This document shows positions 54,241 through 63,296 of a DNA stretch of 64,000 nt, one piece after another; position 1 is the first letter of the stretch, and each line of letters begins with the position of its first letter. Origin of the DNA: Embleya scabrispora (lineage in GTDB: Bacteria > Actinomycetota > Actinomycetes > Streptomycetales > Streptomycetaceae); the NCBI RefSeq assembly GCF_002024165.1, contig NZ_MWQN01000001.1:2955365-3019364 (forward strand), read 5' to 3'. Below the pieces are notes generated by a model that did not search any database, was not told the DNA's origin, and worked only from the letters and a program-made list of their open reading frames with translations. The position numbers were made by a program, and so were the translations under genes.

Positions 54241-55572
54241 ATGACGACCTCGACTCGGCCCGAGCGCATCCTGATCGTCGGCGGCGGCTATGTCGGCCTG
54301 TACACCGCTCTGCGCCTGCAACGGAAACTCAAAACGGGAGAGGCGACGGTGACCGTCGTCGAACCGCAGTCCTACATGACCTACCAGCCCTTTCTCCCGG
54401 AGGCCGCGGCCGGCGCCATCTCGCCGCGACACGTGGTCGTCCCCCTCCGGTCGGTGCTGCCCAAGTGCCGGATCGTCACCGGGACCGTCGAGCACGTCGA
54501 CCACGCGAACAAGACCGCGACCGTCGAACTGATCGGCGGGGAGACCTACCCCGAGCCGTACGACCTGCTCGTGGTCGCGCCCGGCTCGGTGGCGCGCACG
54601 CTGCCCATTCCCGGTCTGGCCGAGTGGGGCATCGGCTTCAAGACCGTGGAGGAGGCCATCGCGCTGCGCAACCACGTGCTGGAGCAGTTGGACACCGCCT
54701 CCTCGACCCGCGACCCGTCGATCCGCGATCACGCGCTGACGTTCGTCTTCGTCGGCGGCGGCTACGCGGGTGTCGAGGCGCTGGCGGAGTTGGAGGACAT
54801 GGCCCGCTATGCCTGCCGCTACTACCACAACATCACCCCCGCCGACATGCGCTGGATCCTGGTCGAGGCATCTCCCCGGATCCTGCCGGAAGTCGGCGAG
54901 GACATGGGCCGGTACACGGTTGCCGAATTGCGCCGACGCGGCATCGACGTACGCCTGAACACCCGCCTGGAGTCGGCGGTGGACCGGCACGTGGTGCTCT
55001 CCGACGGCACCGAACTCGACGCGAGCACGCTGGTGTGGACCGCCGGCGTCAAGCCCAGCCCGATGCTGCTCTCCACCGATCTGCCGCTGGACGACAAGGG
55101 CCGGCTCCGGGCCCGGGCGACGCTGGAGGTGGACGGCGTACCGGGGGTGTGGACCGCGGGGGACTGTGCGGCGGTGCCCGATCTGACCAAGCCGGGCGAG
55201 GAGTTCACCGGGCCCAGCGCGCAGCACGCGGTGCGCCAGGCCCGGGTGTTGGCCGACAACATCGTGGCCAGGCTGCGTCGTCAACCGCAGCGGCAGTATC
55301 GGCACAAGTACGCCGGATCGGTCGCGTCCCTCGGGCTGCACAAGGGTGTCGCGCAGGTCTACGGGATCAAGACCAAGGGCCTGCCGGCCTGGTTCATGCA
55401 CCGCACCTACCACCTCAGCCGGGTGCCCACGGTGAACCGCAAGATGCGCATCATGGCGGAATGGACACTGGCCCTGATGTTCCGGCGCGAGATCGTCTCG
55501 CTGGGGTCGATCGAACACCCGCGCGCCGAATTCGAGTACGCCACCCGAGGCGACCGCCGGCGCACCGGGTAG
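54241..55572 (+). CDS. type II NADH dehydrogenase-like FAD-dependent oxidoreductase
   Basis: This 443-aa flavoprotein has an N-terminal FAD site ILIVGGGYVGLYTALRL, an NAD(P) site FVFVGGGYAGVEALAELED near residue 172, and VPGVWTAGDCAAVP, the second FAD-contact motif. The C-terminal basic/hydrophobic region (RIMAEWTLALMFRREIV) fits membrane attachment as in NDH-2 enzymes that pass electrons to quinone. The upstream 219 bp separate it from TetR; no convincing ribosome site is seen at the ATG at 54241. Confidence 0.9.
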   Translation: MTTSTRPERILIVGGGYVGLYTALRLQRKLKTGEATVTVVEPQSYMTYQPFLPEAAAGAISPRHVVVPLRSVLPKCRIVTGTVEHVDHANKTATVELIGGETYPEPYDLLVVAPGSVARTLPIPGLAEWGIGFKTVEEAIALRNHVLEQLDTASSTRDPSIRDHALTFVFVGGGYAGVEALAELEDMARYACRYYHNITPADMRWILVEASPRILPEVGEDMGRYTVAELRRRGIDVRLNTRLESAVDRHVVLSDGTELDASTLVWTAGVKPSPMLLSTDLPLDDKGRLRARATLEVDGVPGVWTAGDCAAVPDLTKPGEEFTGPSAQHAVRQARVLADNIVARLRRQPQRQYRHKYAGSVASLGLHKGVAQVYGIKTKGLPAWFMHRTYHLSRVPTVNRKMRIMAEWTLALMFRREIVSLGSIEHPRAEFEYATRGDRRRTG

Positions 55573-55795
55573 GCACGCGCGACCGCCGGGCTCGTAGGCT
55601 GCCGTGTTGTCCGAGGGTTGAGTGTGTCGCGACCGGGTCCCGTACATTGCCACAGCGCACTGCTGCGGTACCCCGAACGGGGGCCCGGTCAGGGGACGTG
55701 ATTCCCTCACGGCCGACTTTCGCCCACACTGGGGATGTCACCTGCGGTATATCTCCATGCGCTTTGCGTGAACGAACTCTCCAGGAAGCGAGCGG

Positions 55796-57412
55796 TTGAA
55801 CATCACTCGGTGGGGCGCCCGGCTGGCCGGTGACCGGCGCCGCTCGGTGCCGGCGGCACGCAGCCAGGAATCGAACGACACCTTCCCGCTGCGCGACGTG
55901 CTGGCCCACGCGCCCGCGCTGATCGCGGTCACCCGGGGGTCGAATCACGAGCTGTGTTACGTCAACGACGCCTACCGGGCGGTCTTCGGCGCACGCAGGT
56001 CGGGGGTGCCGGCGCGGGACGCGCTGCCCGAACTCGCCGAGCACGGGCTGCTGACCCTGATGGACCAGGTCTATCGGACCGGGCGCGGGCGTACGGTACG
56101 GGCGCGGCGGGTGGATCACCGCGGCGAGACGTACCCGGGCATGCCGGAGAGCGAGCGCAGGCACGGCTACTACACGTTCGTCTGCACGCCGGTGCGCCCC
56201 GAGGCGGCCGGGCGGGGCGGGGACACGCGCGGTGTGCTGGTGTTCGCGGTCGACGTCACCGACCAGGTCCAGGCCACCGACCGGTTGCGGGAGAGCGAGC
56301 GGCGCCACCGGCAGGCCGCGGTCACCCTGCAGCGGAGCCTGCTGCCGCAGCGGTTGGAGAACCCCGACGACCTGATCGTGGCCGCGAAGTACCTGCCCGG
56401 CGGCACCGACGCGGCGGTGGGCGGCGACTGGTACGACGTGATCACCCTGGGCGCGGGGCGCACCGCGCTGGTGATCGGCGACGTGATGGGCCGCGGGGTG
56501 CGGGCCGCGGCGGTGATGGGCCAGCTGCGCACGGCGGTACGGGCGTACGCGCGGCTGGACCTACCGCCGCACGAGATCCTGCAACTGCTCGACGAGACCG
56601 CGATGGAGATCGACGCCACCCAGATCGCCACCTGCGCCTACGCGGTCTACGACCCGGGCGAGGGCGTGCTCACCTACTCCACGGCGGGCCATCTGCCGCC
56701 GCTGGTGCGCGACGGCGACGACGTGATCCACAAGCTGGACGACGCCAACGGGCCGCCGCTGGGCACCGGGGCGAGTTGGCCGCACACCTCGGGACGGATC
56801 ACCCTGGATCCGGGCTCGACGGTGGTGCTGTACACCGACGGCCTGGTCGAGCGTCGGGGCGAGGATCTGGACGAGGGCATCGACACGCTCGGCGCCGCGC
56901 TGCTGTCGTCGGTGGGCGAGCCGGAGGCGGTGCGCGACCACCTGATCGCGCACATGCAACTGCCCGAGGAGCACGACGACGACATGGCCATGCTGGTGCT
57001 GCAACTGCCGCGGCGCGAGGGGGCGCAGGCGCGGCTGTTCCGGACCGCGTCGCTCGACCTGCTCGGGGGCAGTGAGGTGGCCGCGCGGGGGCGGGCGTTC
57101 ACGTCCGGGGTGCTGGCGAGTTGGCAGGTGGGCGAGGAGCTGCGCGAGCTGGGGGTGCTGGCGGTGAGCGAGTTCGTGGCGAACGCGCTCACGCATGGCG
57201 CGGCCCCCATGCGGTTGCGCCTTCGGCGCACGGATCGGCGGTTGATCGTCGAGGTGTCCGACGCGGACGACCACGTGCCGCGGCGGCGCCGGGCGGCGGC
57301 CGACGACGAGAGCGGCCGGGGCGTGGCGATCGTGGCCACGATCGCGAAGTCGTGGGGGAGCCGGTTGACGGACGAGGGCAAAACGGTCTGGTGCGAGTTC
57401 CCGTTGGGCTGA
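55796..57412 (+). CDS. PAS-SpoIIE phosphatase with C-terminal HATPase domain
   Basis: This 538-aa regulator likely acts in anti-sigma-factor partner-switching. Residues ~35-170 form a PAS-like domain. Residues ~190-405 are a SpoIIE/PP2C phosphatase with GGDWYDV, GDVMGRGVRAA, YTDGLVER and HDDDMAML metal-site motifs. The last ~130 residues are an RsbW-like ATPase with EFVANALTHG (N box) and GRGVAIV (G box). Such proteins combine phosphatase and kinase roles on anti-anti-sigma factors. The TTG start follows AGGAAG by 7 nt. The gene stands alone and ends at a strong hairpin. Confidence 0.9.
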   Translation: MNITRWGARLAGDRRRSVPAARSQESNDTFPLRDVLAHAPALIAVTRGSNHELCYVNDAYRAVFGARRSGVPARDALPELAEHGLLTLMDQVYRTGRGRTVRARRVDHRGETYPGMPESERRHGYYTFVCTPVRPEAAGRGGDTRGVLVFAVDVTDQVQATDRLRESERRHRQAAVTLQRSLLPQRLENPDDLIVAAKYLPGGTDAAVGGDWYDVITLGAGRTALVIGDVMGRGVRAAAVMGQLRTAVRAYARLDLPPHEILQLLDETAMEIDATQIATCAYAVYDPGEGVLTYSTAGHLPPLVRDGDDVIHKLDDANGPPLGTGASWPHTSGRITLDPGSTVVLYTDGLVERRGEDLDEGIDTLGAALLSSVGEPEAVRDHLIAHMQLPEEHDDDMAMLVLQLPRREGAQARLFRTASLDLLGGSEVAARGRAFTSGVLASWQVGEELRELGVLAVSEFVANALTHGAAPMRLRLRRTDRRLIVEVSDADDHVPRRRRAAADDESGRGVAIVATIAKSWGSRLTDEGKTVWCEFPLG

Positions 57413-57440
57413 CCGGGATTGGACCTCGGTGCTGGTCCGG

Positions 57441-57476
57441 CGGGCGCCCGGCCGGTGACGAACGGCCGGGCGCCCG
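57441..57476. terminator. hairpin between convergent phosphatase and cyclase genes
   Basis: CGGGCGCCCGGCCG (57441-57454) and CGGCCGGGCGCCCG (57463-57476) pair perfectly (14 bp) around an 8-nt loop, between convergent stops. Confidence 0.8.
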
Positions 57477-57484
57477 CGGCTTCG

Positions 57485-59416
57485 TTACGCCACGGCGGCG
57501 GCGATGCGGATGCCCGGGGCGGAGCTGGGGGTGGCGTCCCAGCGCATTACCCGGCCCTCCCAGACGCCGCGCAGCCACAGCTCGGCCGAGACGATGTCGG
57601 CGAGCGGACCCAGCGGCAGGTCCGGGCGGACGGCCTGGTCGCCCTTGGCCAGGCTCGGGCCGCCGATGGCCAGGTCGAGCGCGTGCCGCACCCCGACCGG
57701 GTCCAGCACGCCCAACTCGCCCAGCAGCGGGTCGGCGAACAGCTCCCGCAGCGCGCGCGCGTTGATCCGCAGCCCGCGCCGCTCCGCCTCGGTGTAGTCG
57801 GCCCGGTGCACGGTGCCGAGCGCGTGCGAGGGGATCAGCCCCTGTACGGCCGCGGTGAGCAGCGCCCTGGGGCCGTCGTCCCGATCCCGCGCCCAGGCCG
57901 GCAGCGCGAGCCCGGCGCGCACCACGGCGGTGTCCAGGTACGGCGCCTGGACCCGCACCCCGACCCGCTCGGCGAGTTGCTGATAGGCCCGTTGCCGTTC
58001 GGCCGCCCGGCGGACCGCGACCCATGCGGCGCGGTCCCCCGGACGGCCGTGGACAGCCGGGTCCGCGGCGACTACGGATCCGGCGGAGACCACCGACTCG
58101 CCCGCGAGGCGGCGCAGCGACACGGCGAGGCGGTGGCGCATGTCCGGCGTCGTCCAGACCGCCGTGGGGGCCGCGGTGCACCACGCGATGGCGGCGGCCG
58201 GGCCCGCGTCCACCCGACCCGAGCCCGCGAACACCTCGGCGAGCCGGTCGAGTGCCTGGGGGAAGGTGGTGCGGGCGACCCGGCTCGCGGTACTCGCCAA
58301 CTCGAGGCCGCTCATCCCGAGGTTGCGCCCCCAGGTGCGGGCGTGCCGGGCGGTGGTGACCCGGCGGCGGTCCATCGCGAGGTCGGCGAGGTAGGCGAGC
58401 GGGGTGCCCAGTACGGCGTCACCGCCGTAGCCGGTGACGTGCATGTCGATGCCGGCGTCGCGAACGGCCTCCAGGGTGCGGCCCGTTCGGGCCATCCCGA
58501 TCAGCGAGAAGCCGGGCTCGTCGGGCATCACCGTGCCGTCGAGCACGTCGGCGAGGCCGGTGTAGGGCAGGTGGTCCACCCCGCCCGGGATCACCAGGTG
58601 GCGCAGCCGCGCCGAGCGGGCCACGATGTCGGCCGCCGAGGCCGGGTCGCCGGGGGCGCACGGCTCGGCCCAGGTGACCGCGACCAGGTCGCGCGCGGTG
58701 CCCTTGGTGAGCGCGCGCGCGCCGAGGAGCGCGAGCACCGCGGAGTCGCGCCCGCCGGACAGATCGGCGCCCGGGCGCTCGGATTTGGCCACTCGCCGGC
58801 CCACCGCGTCGGTGAGCGCGCGCCCGAGCGCGTCGGCCGCACCGGGGAAGTCCAGGGGGGAGCGGTGTTGTTCGTAGAGCCGCACCCGGGCCACGCCGTG
58901 GGTGAGTTCGAGCGCATGGCCCGGTTCCAGCCGGCTCACGCCGGTGAACATCGAGCGTCCGGCGACCAGTTCGGGCACGTCGGGGCAGGCGAGGCGGGCC
59001 GCGAACGCCTCGGTGTCCAGGCCCGCCCGGGTCAGGTCGGCGAGCGGAAGCGCGTGCGAGGCGTAGACCACGCCGTCGCCCGGGTCGGCGTGGAACACCT
59101 GGCGGACACCGGCGAGATCGCCCAGCACCACGGTACGCCGACCGCTGCGCAGCACCACGTGGTAGCTGCCCGCCCAGCCGGTCAGGTGCCGCAGCGCCCC
59201 ACCGCGGGCCACCGCGAGGCCGACCTCGAGTTCGGCGTCGGTGGCGCCGCAGACGCCGAGCACGGCCATCCGCAACCTGCCCCGACTGACCACCCGTACC
59301 TCGTCGGCGGGCCAATCGCCCACCAGCCACAGCGGATCGGAGCCATCCCACAGCGTCCTGGCCCCGGTCGGCCGGGCCACGCTCGGGCTCTCGGACGTCC
59401 CTGCGAACCAGCGCAT
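57485..59416 (-). CDS. asparagine-synthetase-like macrolactam cyclase (lasso peptide/albusnodin-ikarugamycin type), orphan
   Basis: This 643-aa protein joins an N-terminal glutaminase-like region without the usual catalytic Cys (it starts MRWFAGTSES) to an ATP-pyrophosphatase domain with the PP-loop GADLSGGRDSAVLALLG. Late VHRADYTEAERRGLRINARAL is typical of the group. Members close rings in lasso peptides or polyketide macrolactams by activating an acid as an acyl-adenylate. No precursor peptide, RRE, protease or acetyltransferase is visible nearby. I chose the ATG at 59416 (GAAGGGGG upstream); an in-frame ATG at 59491, 7 nt after a -10-like TAACCT, would add 25 residues. Confidence 0.82.
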   Translation of the reverse strand: MRWFAGTSESPSVARPTGARTLWDGSDPLWLVGDWPADEVRVVSRGRLRMAVLGVCGATDAELEVGLAVARGGALRHLTGWAGSYHVVLRSGRRTVVLGDLAGVRQVFHADPGDGVVYASHALPLADLTRAGLDTEAFAARLACPDVPELVAGRSMFTGVSRLEPGHALELTHGVARVRLYEQHRSPLDFPGAADALGRALTDAVGRRVAKSERPGADLSGGRDSAVLALLGARALTKGTARDLVAVTWAEPCAPGDPASAADIVARSARLRHLVIPGGVDHLPYTGLADVLDGTVMPDEPGFSLIGMARTGRTLEAVRDAGIDMHVTGYGGDAVLGTPLAYLADLAMDRRRVTTARHARTWGRNLGMSGLELASTASRVARTTFPQALDRLAEVFAGSGRVDAGPAAAIAWCTAAPTAVWTTPDMRHRLAVSLRRLAGESVVSAGSVVAADPAVHGRPGDRAAWVAVRRAAERQRAYQQLAERVGVRVQAPYLDTAVVRAGLALPAWARDRDDGPRALLTAAVQGLIPSHALGTVHRADYTEAERRGLRINARALRELFADPLLGELGVLDPVGVRHALDLAIGGPSLAKGDQAVRPDLPLGPLADIVSAELWLRGVWEGRVMRWDATPSSAPGIRIAAAVA

Positions 59417-59790
59417 CTCGACCCCCTTCGGGTAAACGGCACCGCGCAAACCCACCATGGATGCCGGCCGTACAGGCTCCGACGGTTCCATGGAACCAAG
59501 GTTAGGCAAGCCTGAGTAGAGCGCATTCGACGGCGCACGGGGACACGCACCCGGCGCATGGTTCCTTTTGACCGTGCCTGCGTACTGACGTGTCGTCAAG
59601 TACTGTCTGTCAACGATTGCTCACCCGGCTTGGGAATCGCTTGGCCGAGCGTTGCCCCGCGGGCGGCCCGAACGGCCGGGTCGGGCGCAACACCTCGGAC
59701 AACACCCCGGATTGGCGAATATCTCCCTTACCGAGGGTGGCCGGTCCGGTTACGCTGAGGCGGACGGAGGGTTGCCTTTGGGGGCAAACT
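59417..59790. promoter_or_regulatory. divergent control region of the cyclase and TPR regulator
   Basis: This 374-bp gap holds the palindrome GGTTCCATGGAACC (59484-59497), the iron-box-like TTAGGCAAGCCTGA (59502-59515), and on the plus strand a TACGCT -10 candidate about 40 bp before the ATG at 59791. No convincing lasso precursor peptide is seen on either strand. Confidence 0.5.
59502..59515 (-). promoter_or_regulatory. iron-box-like (DtxR/DmdR) site overlapping the cyclase promoter
   Basis: TTAGGC-AA-GCCTGA is nearly palindromic, with one mismatch, and resembles the half-site pattern of DtxR/DmdR iron boxes. It overlaps TAACCT, the candidate -10 element of the minus-strand cyclase transcript, so iron-dependent repression is plausible. 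Confidence 0.5.
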
Positions 59791-61425
59791 ATGCGCGGCA
59801 GTCCCAAGCAGGATCAGTCGGGGCGTTCGAGCTCCGGCCTCGGGGACCGGGAGGTCCCGGATCCGGGGGTGGTAGGCGGAGGCGTCGGGGCCGGGGCCGA
59901 CGACTCCTTCGGCGATTCCCCGGCAGACGTCGGTGCGAGACCCCTCCCCGACTCCCCCGCGGGCGCGGACCCCGGATCCCACCTCGACTCCCCGCCGTCC
60001 CGACCCGCGACCTCCGACCCCGCCGACGCCCGTCCCCGGGCCTCGCGCGAACGCGGGCCCAACGGCCGACTCGGCGACCTGCTCGGCGCCGCCGGGGTCA
60101 GCAACGCCGGACTCGCCCGGCGGGTCAACGACCTGGGCGCCCGGCGCGGCCTGTCCCTCCGCTACGACAAGACCTCCGTGGCCCGCTGGGTCGGCAAGGG
60201 CATGACTCCGCAGGGCCCGGTGCCGCATCTGATCGCGGCCGTGCTCGCGGAGCGGCTCGGCCGCCCGGTGCCGCTGGAGGAGATCGGCCTGGACGACAGT
60301 CGGCCGGTGGATCCCGATCTCGGTCTGGCCTTCCCTCGCGACGTCGGGGAGGCAGTTCGCACCGCCACCGACCTGTGGAGGCACGACCACGTGAATCGAC
60401 GCGAGTTGCTGGCCGGGACGTTCGCCGTCACCGCCTACGGCACCCCCATGGCCCGGTGGTTGATCACCCCGGCCGACGCCCGCGCCGAGCATCGCGGAAG
60501 CGGCCCGCACGTCGGACACAGCGACGTGACCAAACTGCGCGAGGCGGCCGAGGAGGCCCGCCGCTGGGACAGCAAGTACGGGGGCGGCGACTGGCGGGCC
60601 TCGATGGTGCCGGAGTGCCTGCGCTGCGACGCCACCCCGCTGCTGCGCGGGAGCTACCACGACGACGTGGGCCGTCGGCTGTTCGGCGCGACGGCCGAAC
60701 TCTCCCGGCTGGCGGGGTGGATGGCCTTCGACACCGGGCAGCACGAGGTGGCGCAGCGCTACTACATCCAGGCGCTGCGACTGGCCCGGGCGGCGGCCGA
60801 CGTGCCGTTGGGCGGGTACGTCCTCGCCTCGATGAGCCTGCAGGCCACGTATCGCGGCAACCCCGACATCGCGGTCGACCTGGCCCAGGCCGCCATCGAG
60901 CGTAACAAGGGCATCGCGACCTCGCGGGTGACCGGCTTCCTGCACCTGGTCGAGGCCCGCGCGCACGCTCGCGGGGGCGACGGGGCCGGGTGCGGGCGGG
61001 CGTTGAACGCGGCCGAGGCGCATCTGGAGCGGGCCCGCTCCGGCGACGACGACCCGGAGTGGATCGACTTCTTCACCTGGGACCGGCTGTGCGCCGACGG
61101 CGCCGAGTGTTACCGCGACCTCGGCGTGCCCGAGCGCACCCGGCACTTCACCGTGCAGGCGCTGGCCGGGCTGCGCGGCGAGGCGTACCAGCGCTCACAC
61201 GGGCTGCGGCTGGCGGTGGGCGCCCAGGCCGAGTTGCGCGCGGGCGAGGTCGAGGCGGCGTGCGCGGCGGGCCGGCAGGCGCTGGAGATCGCCGACCGCG
61301 TGCACTCGTCCCGCAACGCGGCCTACCTGAACAACCTGCTGGTCGGCCTCAAGCCCTACGCCGACGTCCGAGCGGTCAAGGACTTCTCCGACCGCGCCCG
61401 CCTGGTCGCCGGCATCACCGCCTGA
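59791..61425 (+). CDS. TPR-containing HTH transcriptional regulator (NsdA-like)
   Basis: This 544-aa protein has a disordered Ser/Pro/Asp-rich N-terminus (~85 residues). An HTH-like region follows ([23 protein letters not shown] to [13 protein letters not shown]), then [11 protein letters not shown] and [17 protein letters not shown]. The C-terminal ~300 residues are TPR-like helices ([34 protein letters not shown]). The layout resembles Streptomyces regulators such as NsdA that govern development and antibiotics, but the identity is not certain. The ATG follows TTTGGGGG by 6 nt. A tRNA terminator lies directly downstream. Confidence 0.8.
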   Translation: MRGSPKQDQSGRSSSGLGDREVPDPGVVGGGVGAGADDSFGDSPADVGARPLPDSPAGADPGSHLDSPPSRPATSDPADARPRASRERGPNGRLGDLLGAAGVSNAGLARRVNDLGARRGLSLRYDKTSVARWVGKGMTPQGPVPHLIAAVLAERLGRPVPLEEIGLDDSRPVDPDLGLAFPRDVGEAVRTATDLWRHDHVNRRELLAGTFAVTAYGTPMARWLITPADARAEHRGSGPHVGHSDVTKLREAAEEARRWDSKYGGGDWRASMVPECLRCDATPLLRGSYHDDVGRRLFGATAELSRLAGWMAFDTGQHEVAQRYYIQALRLARAAADVPLGGYVLASMSLQATYRGNPDIAVDLAQAAIERNKGIATSRVTGFLHLVEARAHARGGDGAGCGRALNAAEAHLERARSGDDDPEWIDFFTWDRLCADGAECYRDLGVPERTRHFTVQALAGLRGEAYQRSHGLRLAVGAQAELRAGEVEAACAAGRQALEIADRVHSSRNAAYLNNLLVGLKPYADVRAVKDFSDRARLVAGITA

Positions 61426-61461
61426 GCCGACGGTGACGCGGTCGGTCCCCACGAAAAACGC

Positions 61462-61493
61462 CGCAGGCCCGACATTTTCATGTCGGGCCTGCG
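61462..61493 (-). terminator. Rho-independent terminator of the initiator tRNA gene
   Basis: CGCAGGCCCGACA (61462-61474) and TGTCGGGCCTGCG (61481-61493) pair perfectly around a 6-nt loop. Read on the minus strand the hairpin is followed by GCGTTTTTCG, which supplies a T-run for the tRNA transcript. It may also stop the convergent regulator message. Confidence 0.9.
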
Positions 61494-61500
61494 ATCCAAG

Positions 61501-61574
61501 TAGCGGGGACAGGATTTGAACCTGCGACCTCTGGGTTATGAGCCCAGCGAGCTACCGAGCTGCTCCACCCCGCG
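61501..61574 (-). tRNA. initiator tRNA-fMet (CAT)
   Basis: The minus strand reads CGCGGGGTGGAGCAGCTCGG at the 5' end, with a CTCATAA anticodon loop (CAT) and a T-arm GGTTCAAATCC. Three consecutive G-C pairs in the anticodon stem (GGG/CCC) and an unpaired C1-U72 at the acceptor end mark it as an initiator rather than an elongator tRNA. The 3' CCA is not encoded. Confidence 0.95.
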
Positions 61575-61834
61575 TCGGTGAACCCAACTGTACGCCATCG
61601 CGGACGCGCCCGTGACCAATATCCGCGACGCCCGGCCCCGCCGGGCCGGGCGCGTCCGCCGCCGATCCTCGACTCCCTTGCGGGAAAAGGCCGTTCCCGC
61701 CCGATTCGACCCGGTGGCGATCGGCCGCGGGCACGATATGGTTCCGGGCCGTAGGAAGGCGGGTCGCCTACCGGAGGCGGGCCGATGTGCGCCGGCGACA
61801 GCCGCGGCAGCGGCGGAGCGGGGTGTGTCCCGAG

Positions 61835-63208
61835 ATGACCGAGAGATCCGGCTGCCCGTACGCGGCCCTGTCCGGCCCACGCTTCGAGACCGACCCGGCC
61901 GGGCTGTACCGCGAGTTGCGCGAACAACACGGCGCGGTGGCGCCGGTCGTGCTGGAGGGCGGTGTGCGGGCGTGGCTGGTCCTGGGCTACGCCGAGGCGC
62001 TGGCCGTGCTGCGTGATCCGGAGTTGTTCTCGCACGACTCGCGGTTGTGGCGCGACCGGATCAAGGGCCTGGTCCCGGCCGACTGGCCGCTCGCGTCGAT
62101 GGTCGAGTATCGCCCGTCGATCCTGTGCACCGACGGGGCCGAGCACCGCCGGCACAGCACGGCCGTCGCGCACAGCCTCGGCCGGATCGACCGGCGGGCC
62201 TTTCGCGGCGAGATCGAGCACATGGCCGACTCGCTGATCGACACGTTCGTCGCCCGGGGCGAGGCCGATCTGCTCACCGAGTACGCGCAGCGGTTGCCGC
62301 TGCTGGCGATGGGCCGGTTGATCGGCCTGTCCGCCCTGGAGGGACCGAACCTGGTCCGGGTGATCAACGGACTCTTCGACGGCGGCCCGGACGCGCCCGC
62401 GCATCAGCGGGTCCTGCTGCGCATGCTGACCGACCTCGTCGAGGCCAGGCGGATCTCGCCGGGCGCGGACATCGCGTCCTGGCTGATCGAGCACCCCTCC
62501 GGGCTGACCGACGCCGAGGTGATCGAGGACCTGCTCGTGATCACCCCGACCGAGCCCACCGTCAACTGGATCGGCAACGCGCTGCGCATCCTGCTGACCG
62601 ACCACACGCTGCACGCGTCCCTCACCGGCGGTCGGCGGACCACCGACGAGGCGCTCGACGAGGTGTTGTGGCTGGACCCGCCGATGCAGAACGTGGCGGG
62701 CCGCTGGGCCACCGAGGACACCCTGCTCGGCCGCACCGCGATCCGCGCCGGCGACTTCCTGGTGCTGGGCCTGGCGGGCGCCAACGCCGATCCCGCCGTG
62801 CGTCCGCCCGGCACCGAGCTGACCGGCAACCGCGCGCACCTGGCCTGGGGCGGGGGCCCGCACACGTGCCCGTTCCAGGGGCCCGCGCGGCTGATCGCGC
62901 AGACCGCGGTGGACACCCTCCTGGACCGGCTGCCCGACATCCGCCTGGCCGTTCCGCCGCGCAAGCTGACCTGGCAGGCGTCCCCGTGGATCCGCGGCCT
63001 GACCGAGCTGCCGGTCGTCTTCACCCCGGACCGGCCCGTACACGGCGGCACCCCCTGGCCGGAGCCGGCTCCCACCCCGCCGCCCGGGCTCGACCCGCCG
63101 CCGGCCCCCGCCGAGCCGGAGCCCGCCGCACCCGTGGACCCGCCCCCGGCCGCCCCGACCACCTCCACCGCGTGGTGGAGCCCGTCCCGCTGGCTCCGCA
63201 ACCGCTGA
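61835..63208 (+). CDS. cytochrome P450, CYP157-like, lacking the ExxR arginine
   Basis: This 457-aa protein has a heme-Cys loop AWGGGPHTCPFQGPA, with Cys as ligand but Trp in place of the usual Phe. The K-helix reads DEVLWLDPP, so the normally invariant ExxR is ExxW. The I-helix region LLVITPTEPTVNW lacks the usual acid-Thr pair for oxygen activation. I recall the Streptomyces CYP157 family for missing ExxR. A Pro-rich tail of ~60 residues ends the protein. The start at the ATG at 61835 gives MTERSGCPYAAL; an upstream in-frame start exists. Redox partners are not encoded in the window. Its substrate is unknown. Confidence 0.88.
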   Translation: MTERSGCPYAALSGPRFETDPAGLYRELREQHGAVAPVVLEGGVRAWLVLGYAEALAVLRDPELFSHDSRLWRDRIKGLVPADWPLASMVEYRPSILCTDGAEHRRHSTAVAHSLGRIDRRAFRGEIEHMADSLIDTFVARGEADLLTEYAQRLPLLAMGRLIGLSALEGPNLVRVINGLFDGGPDAPAHQRVLLRMLTDLVEARRISPGADIASWLIEHPSGLTDAEVIEDLLVITPTEPTVNWIGNALRILLTDHTLHASLTGGRRTTDEALDEVLWLDPPMQNVAGRWATEDTLLGRTAIRAGDFLVLGLAGANADPAVRPPGTELTGNRAHLAWGGGPHTCPFQGPARLIAQTAVDTLLDRLPDIRLAVPPRKLTWQASPWIRGLTELPVVFTPDRPVHGGTPWPEPAPTPPPGLDPPPAPAEPEPAAPVDPPPAAPTTSTAWWSPSRWLRNR

Positions 63209-63296
63209 CCCCCGCTCCGCGCCCACCCCCGAGTCCCCACATCCGCCCCGCCCGCCGGCCGGCGACCGTCTAGGGTCGAAGGCCGGAGGTGTGCTG

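Noticed and set aside
59417-59807. Lasso precursor peptide upstream of the macrolactam cyclase
   Set aside because: Short frames on both strands (for example one beginning [10 protein letters not shown]) lack a leader with the penultimate Thr and a Gly-start core with Asp/Glu at 7-9.
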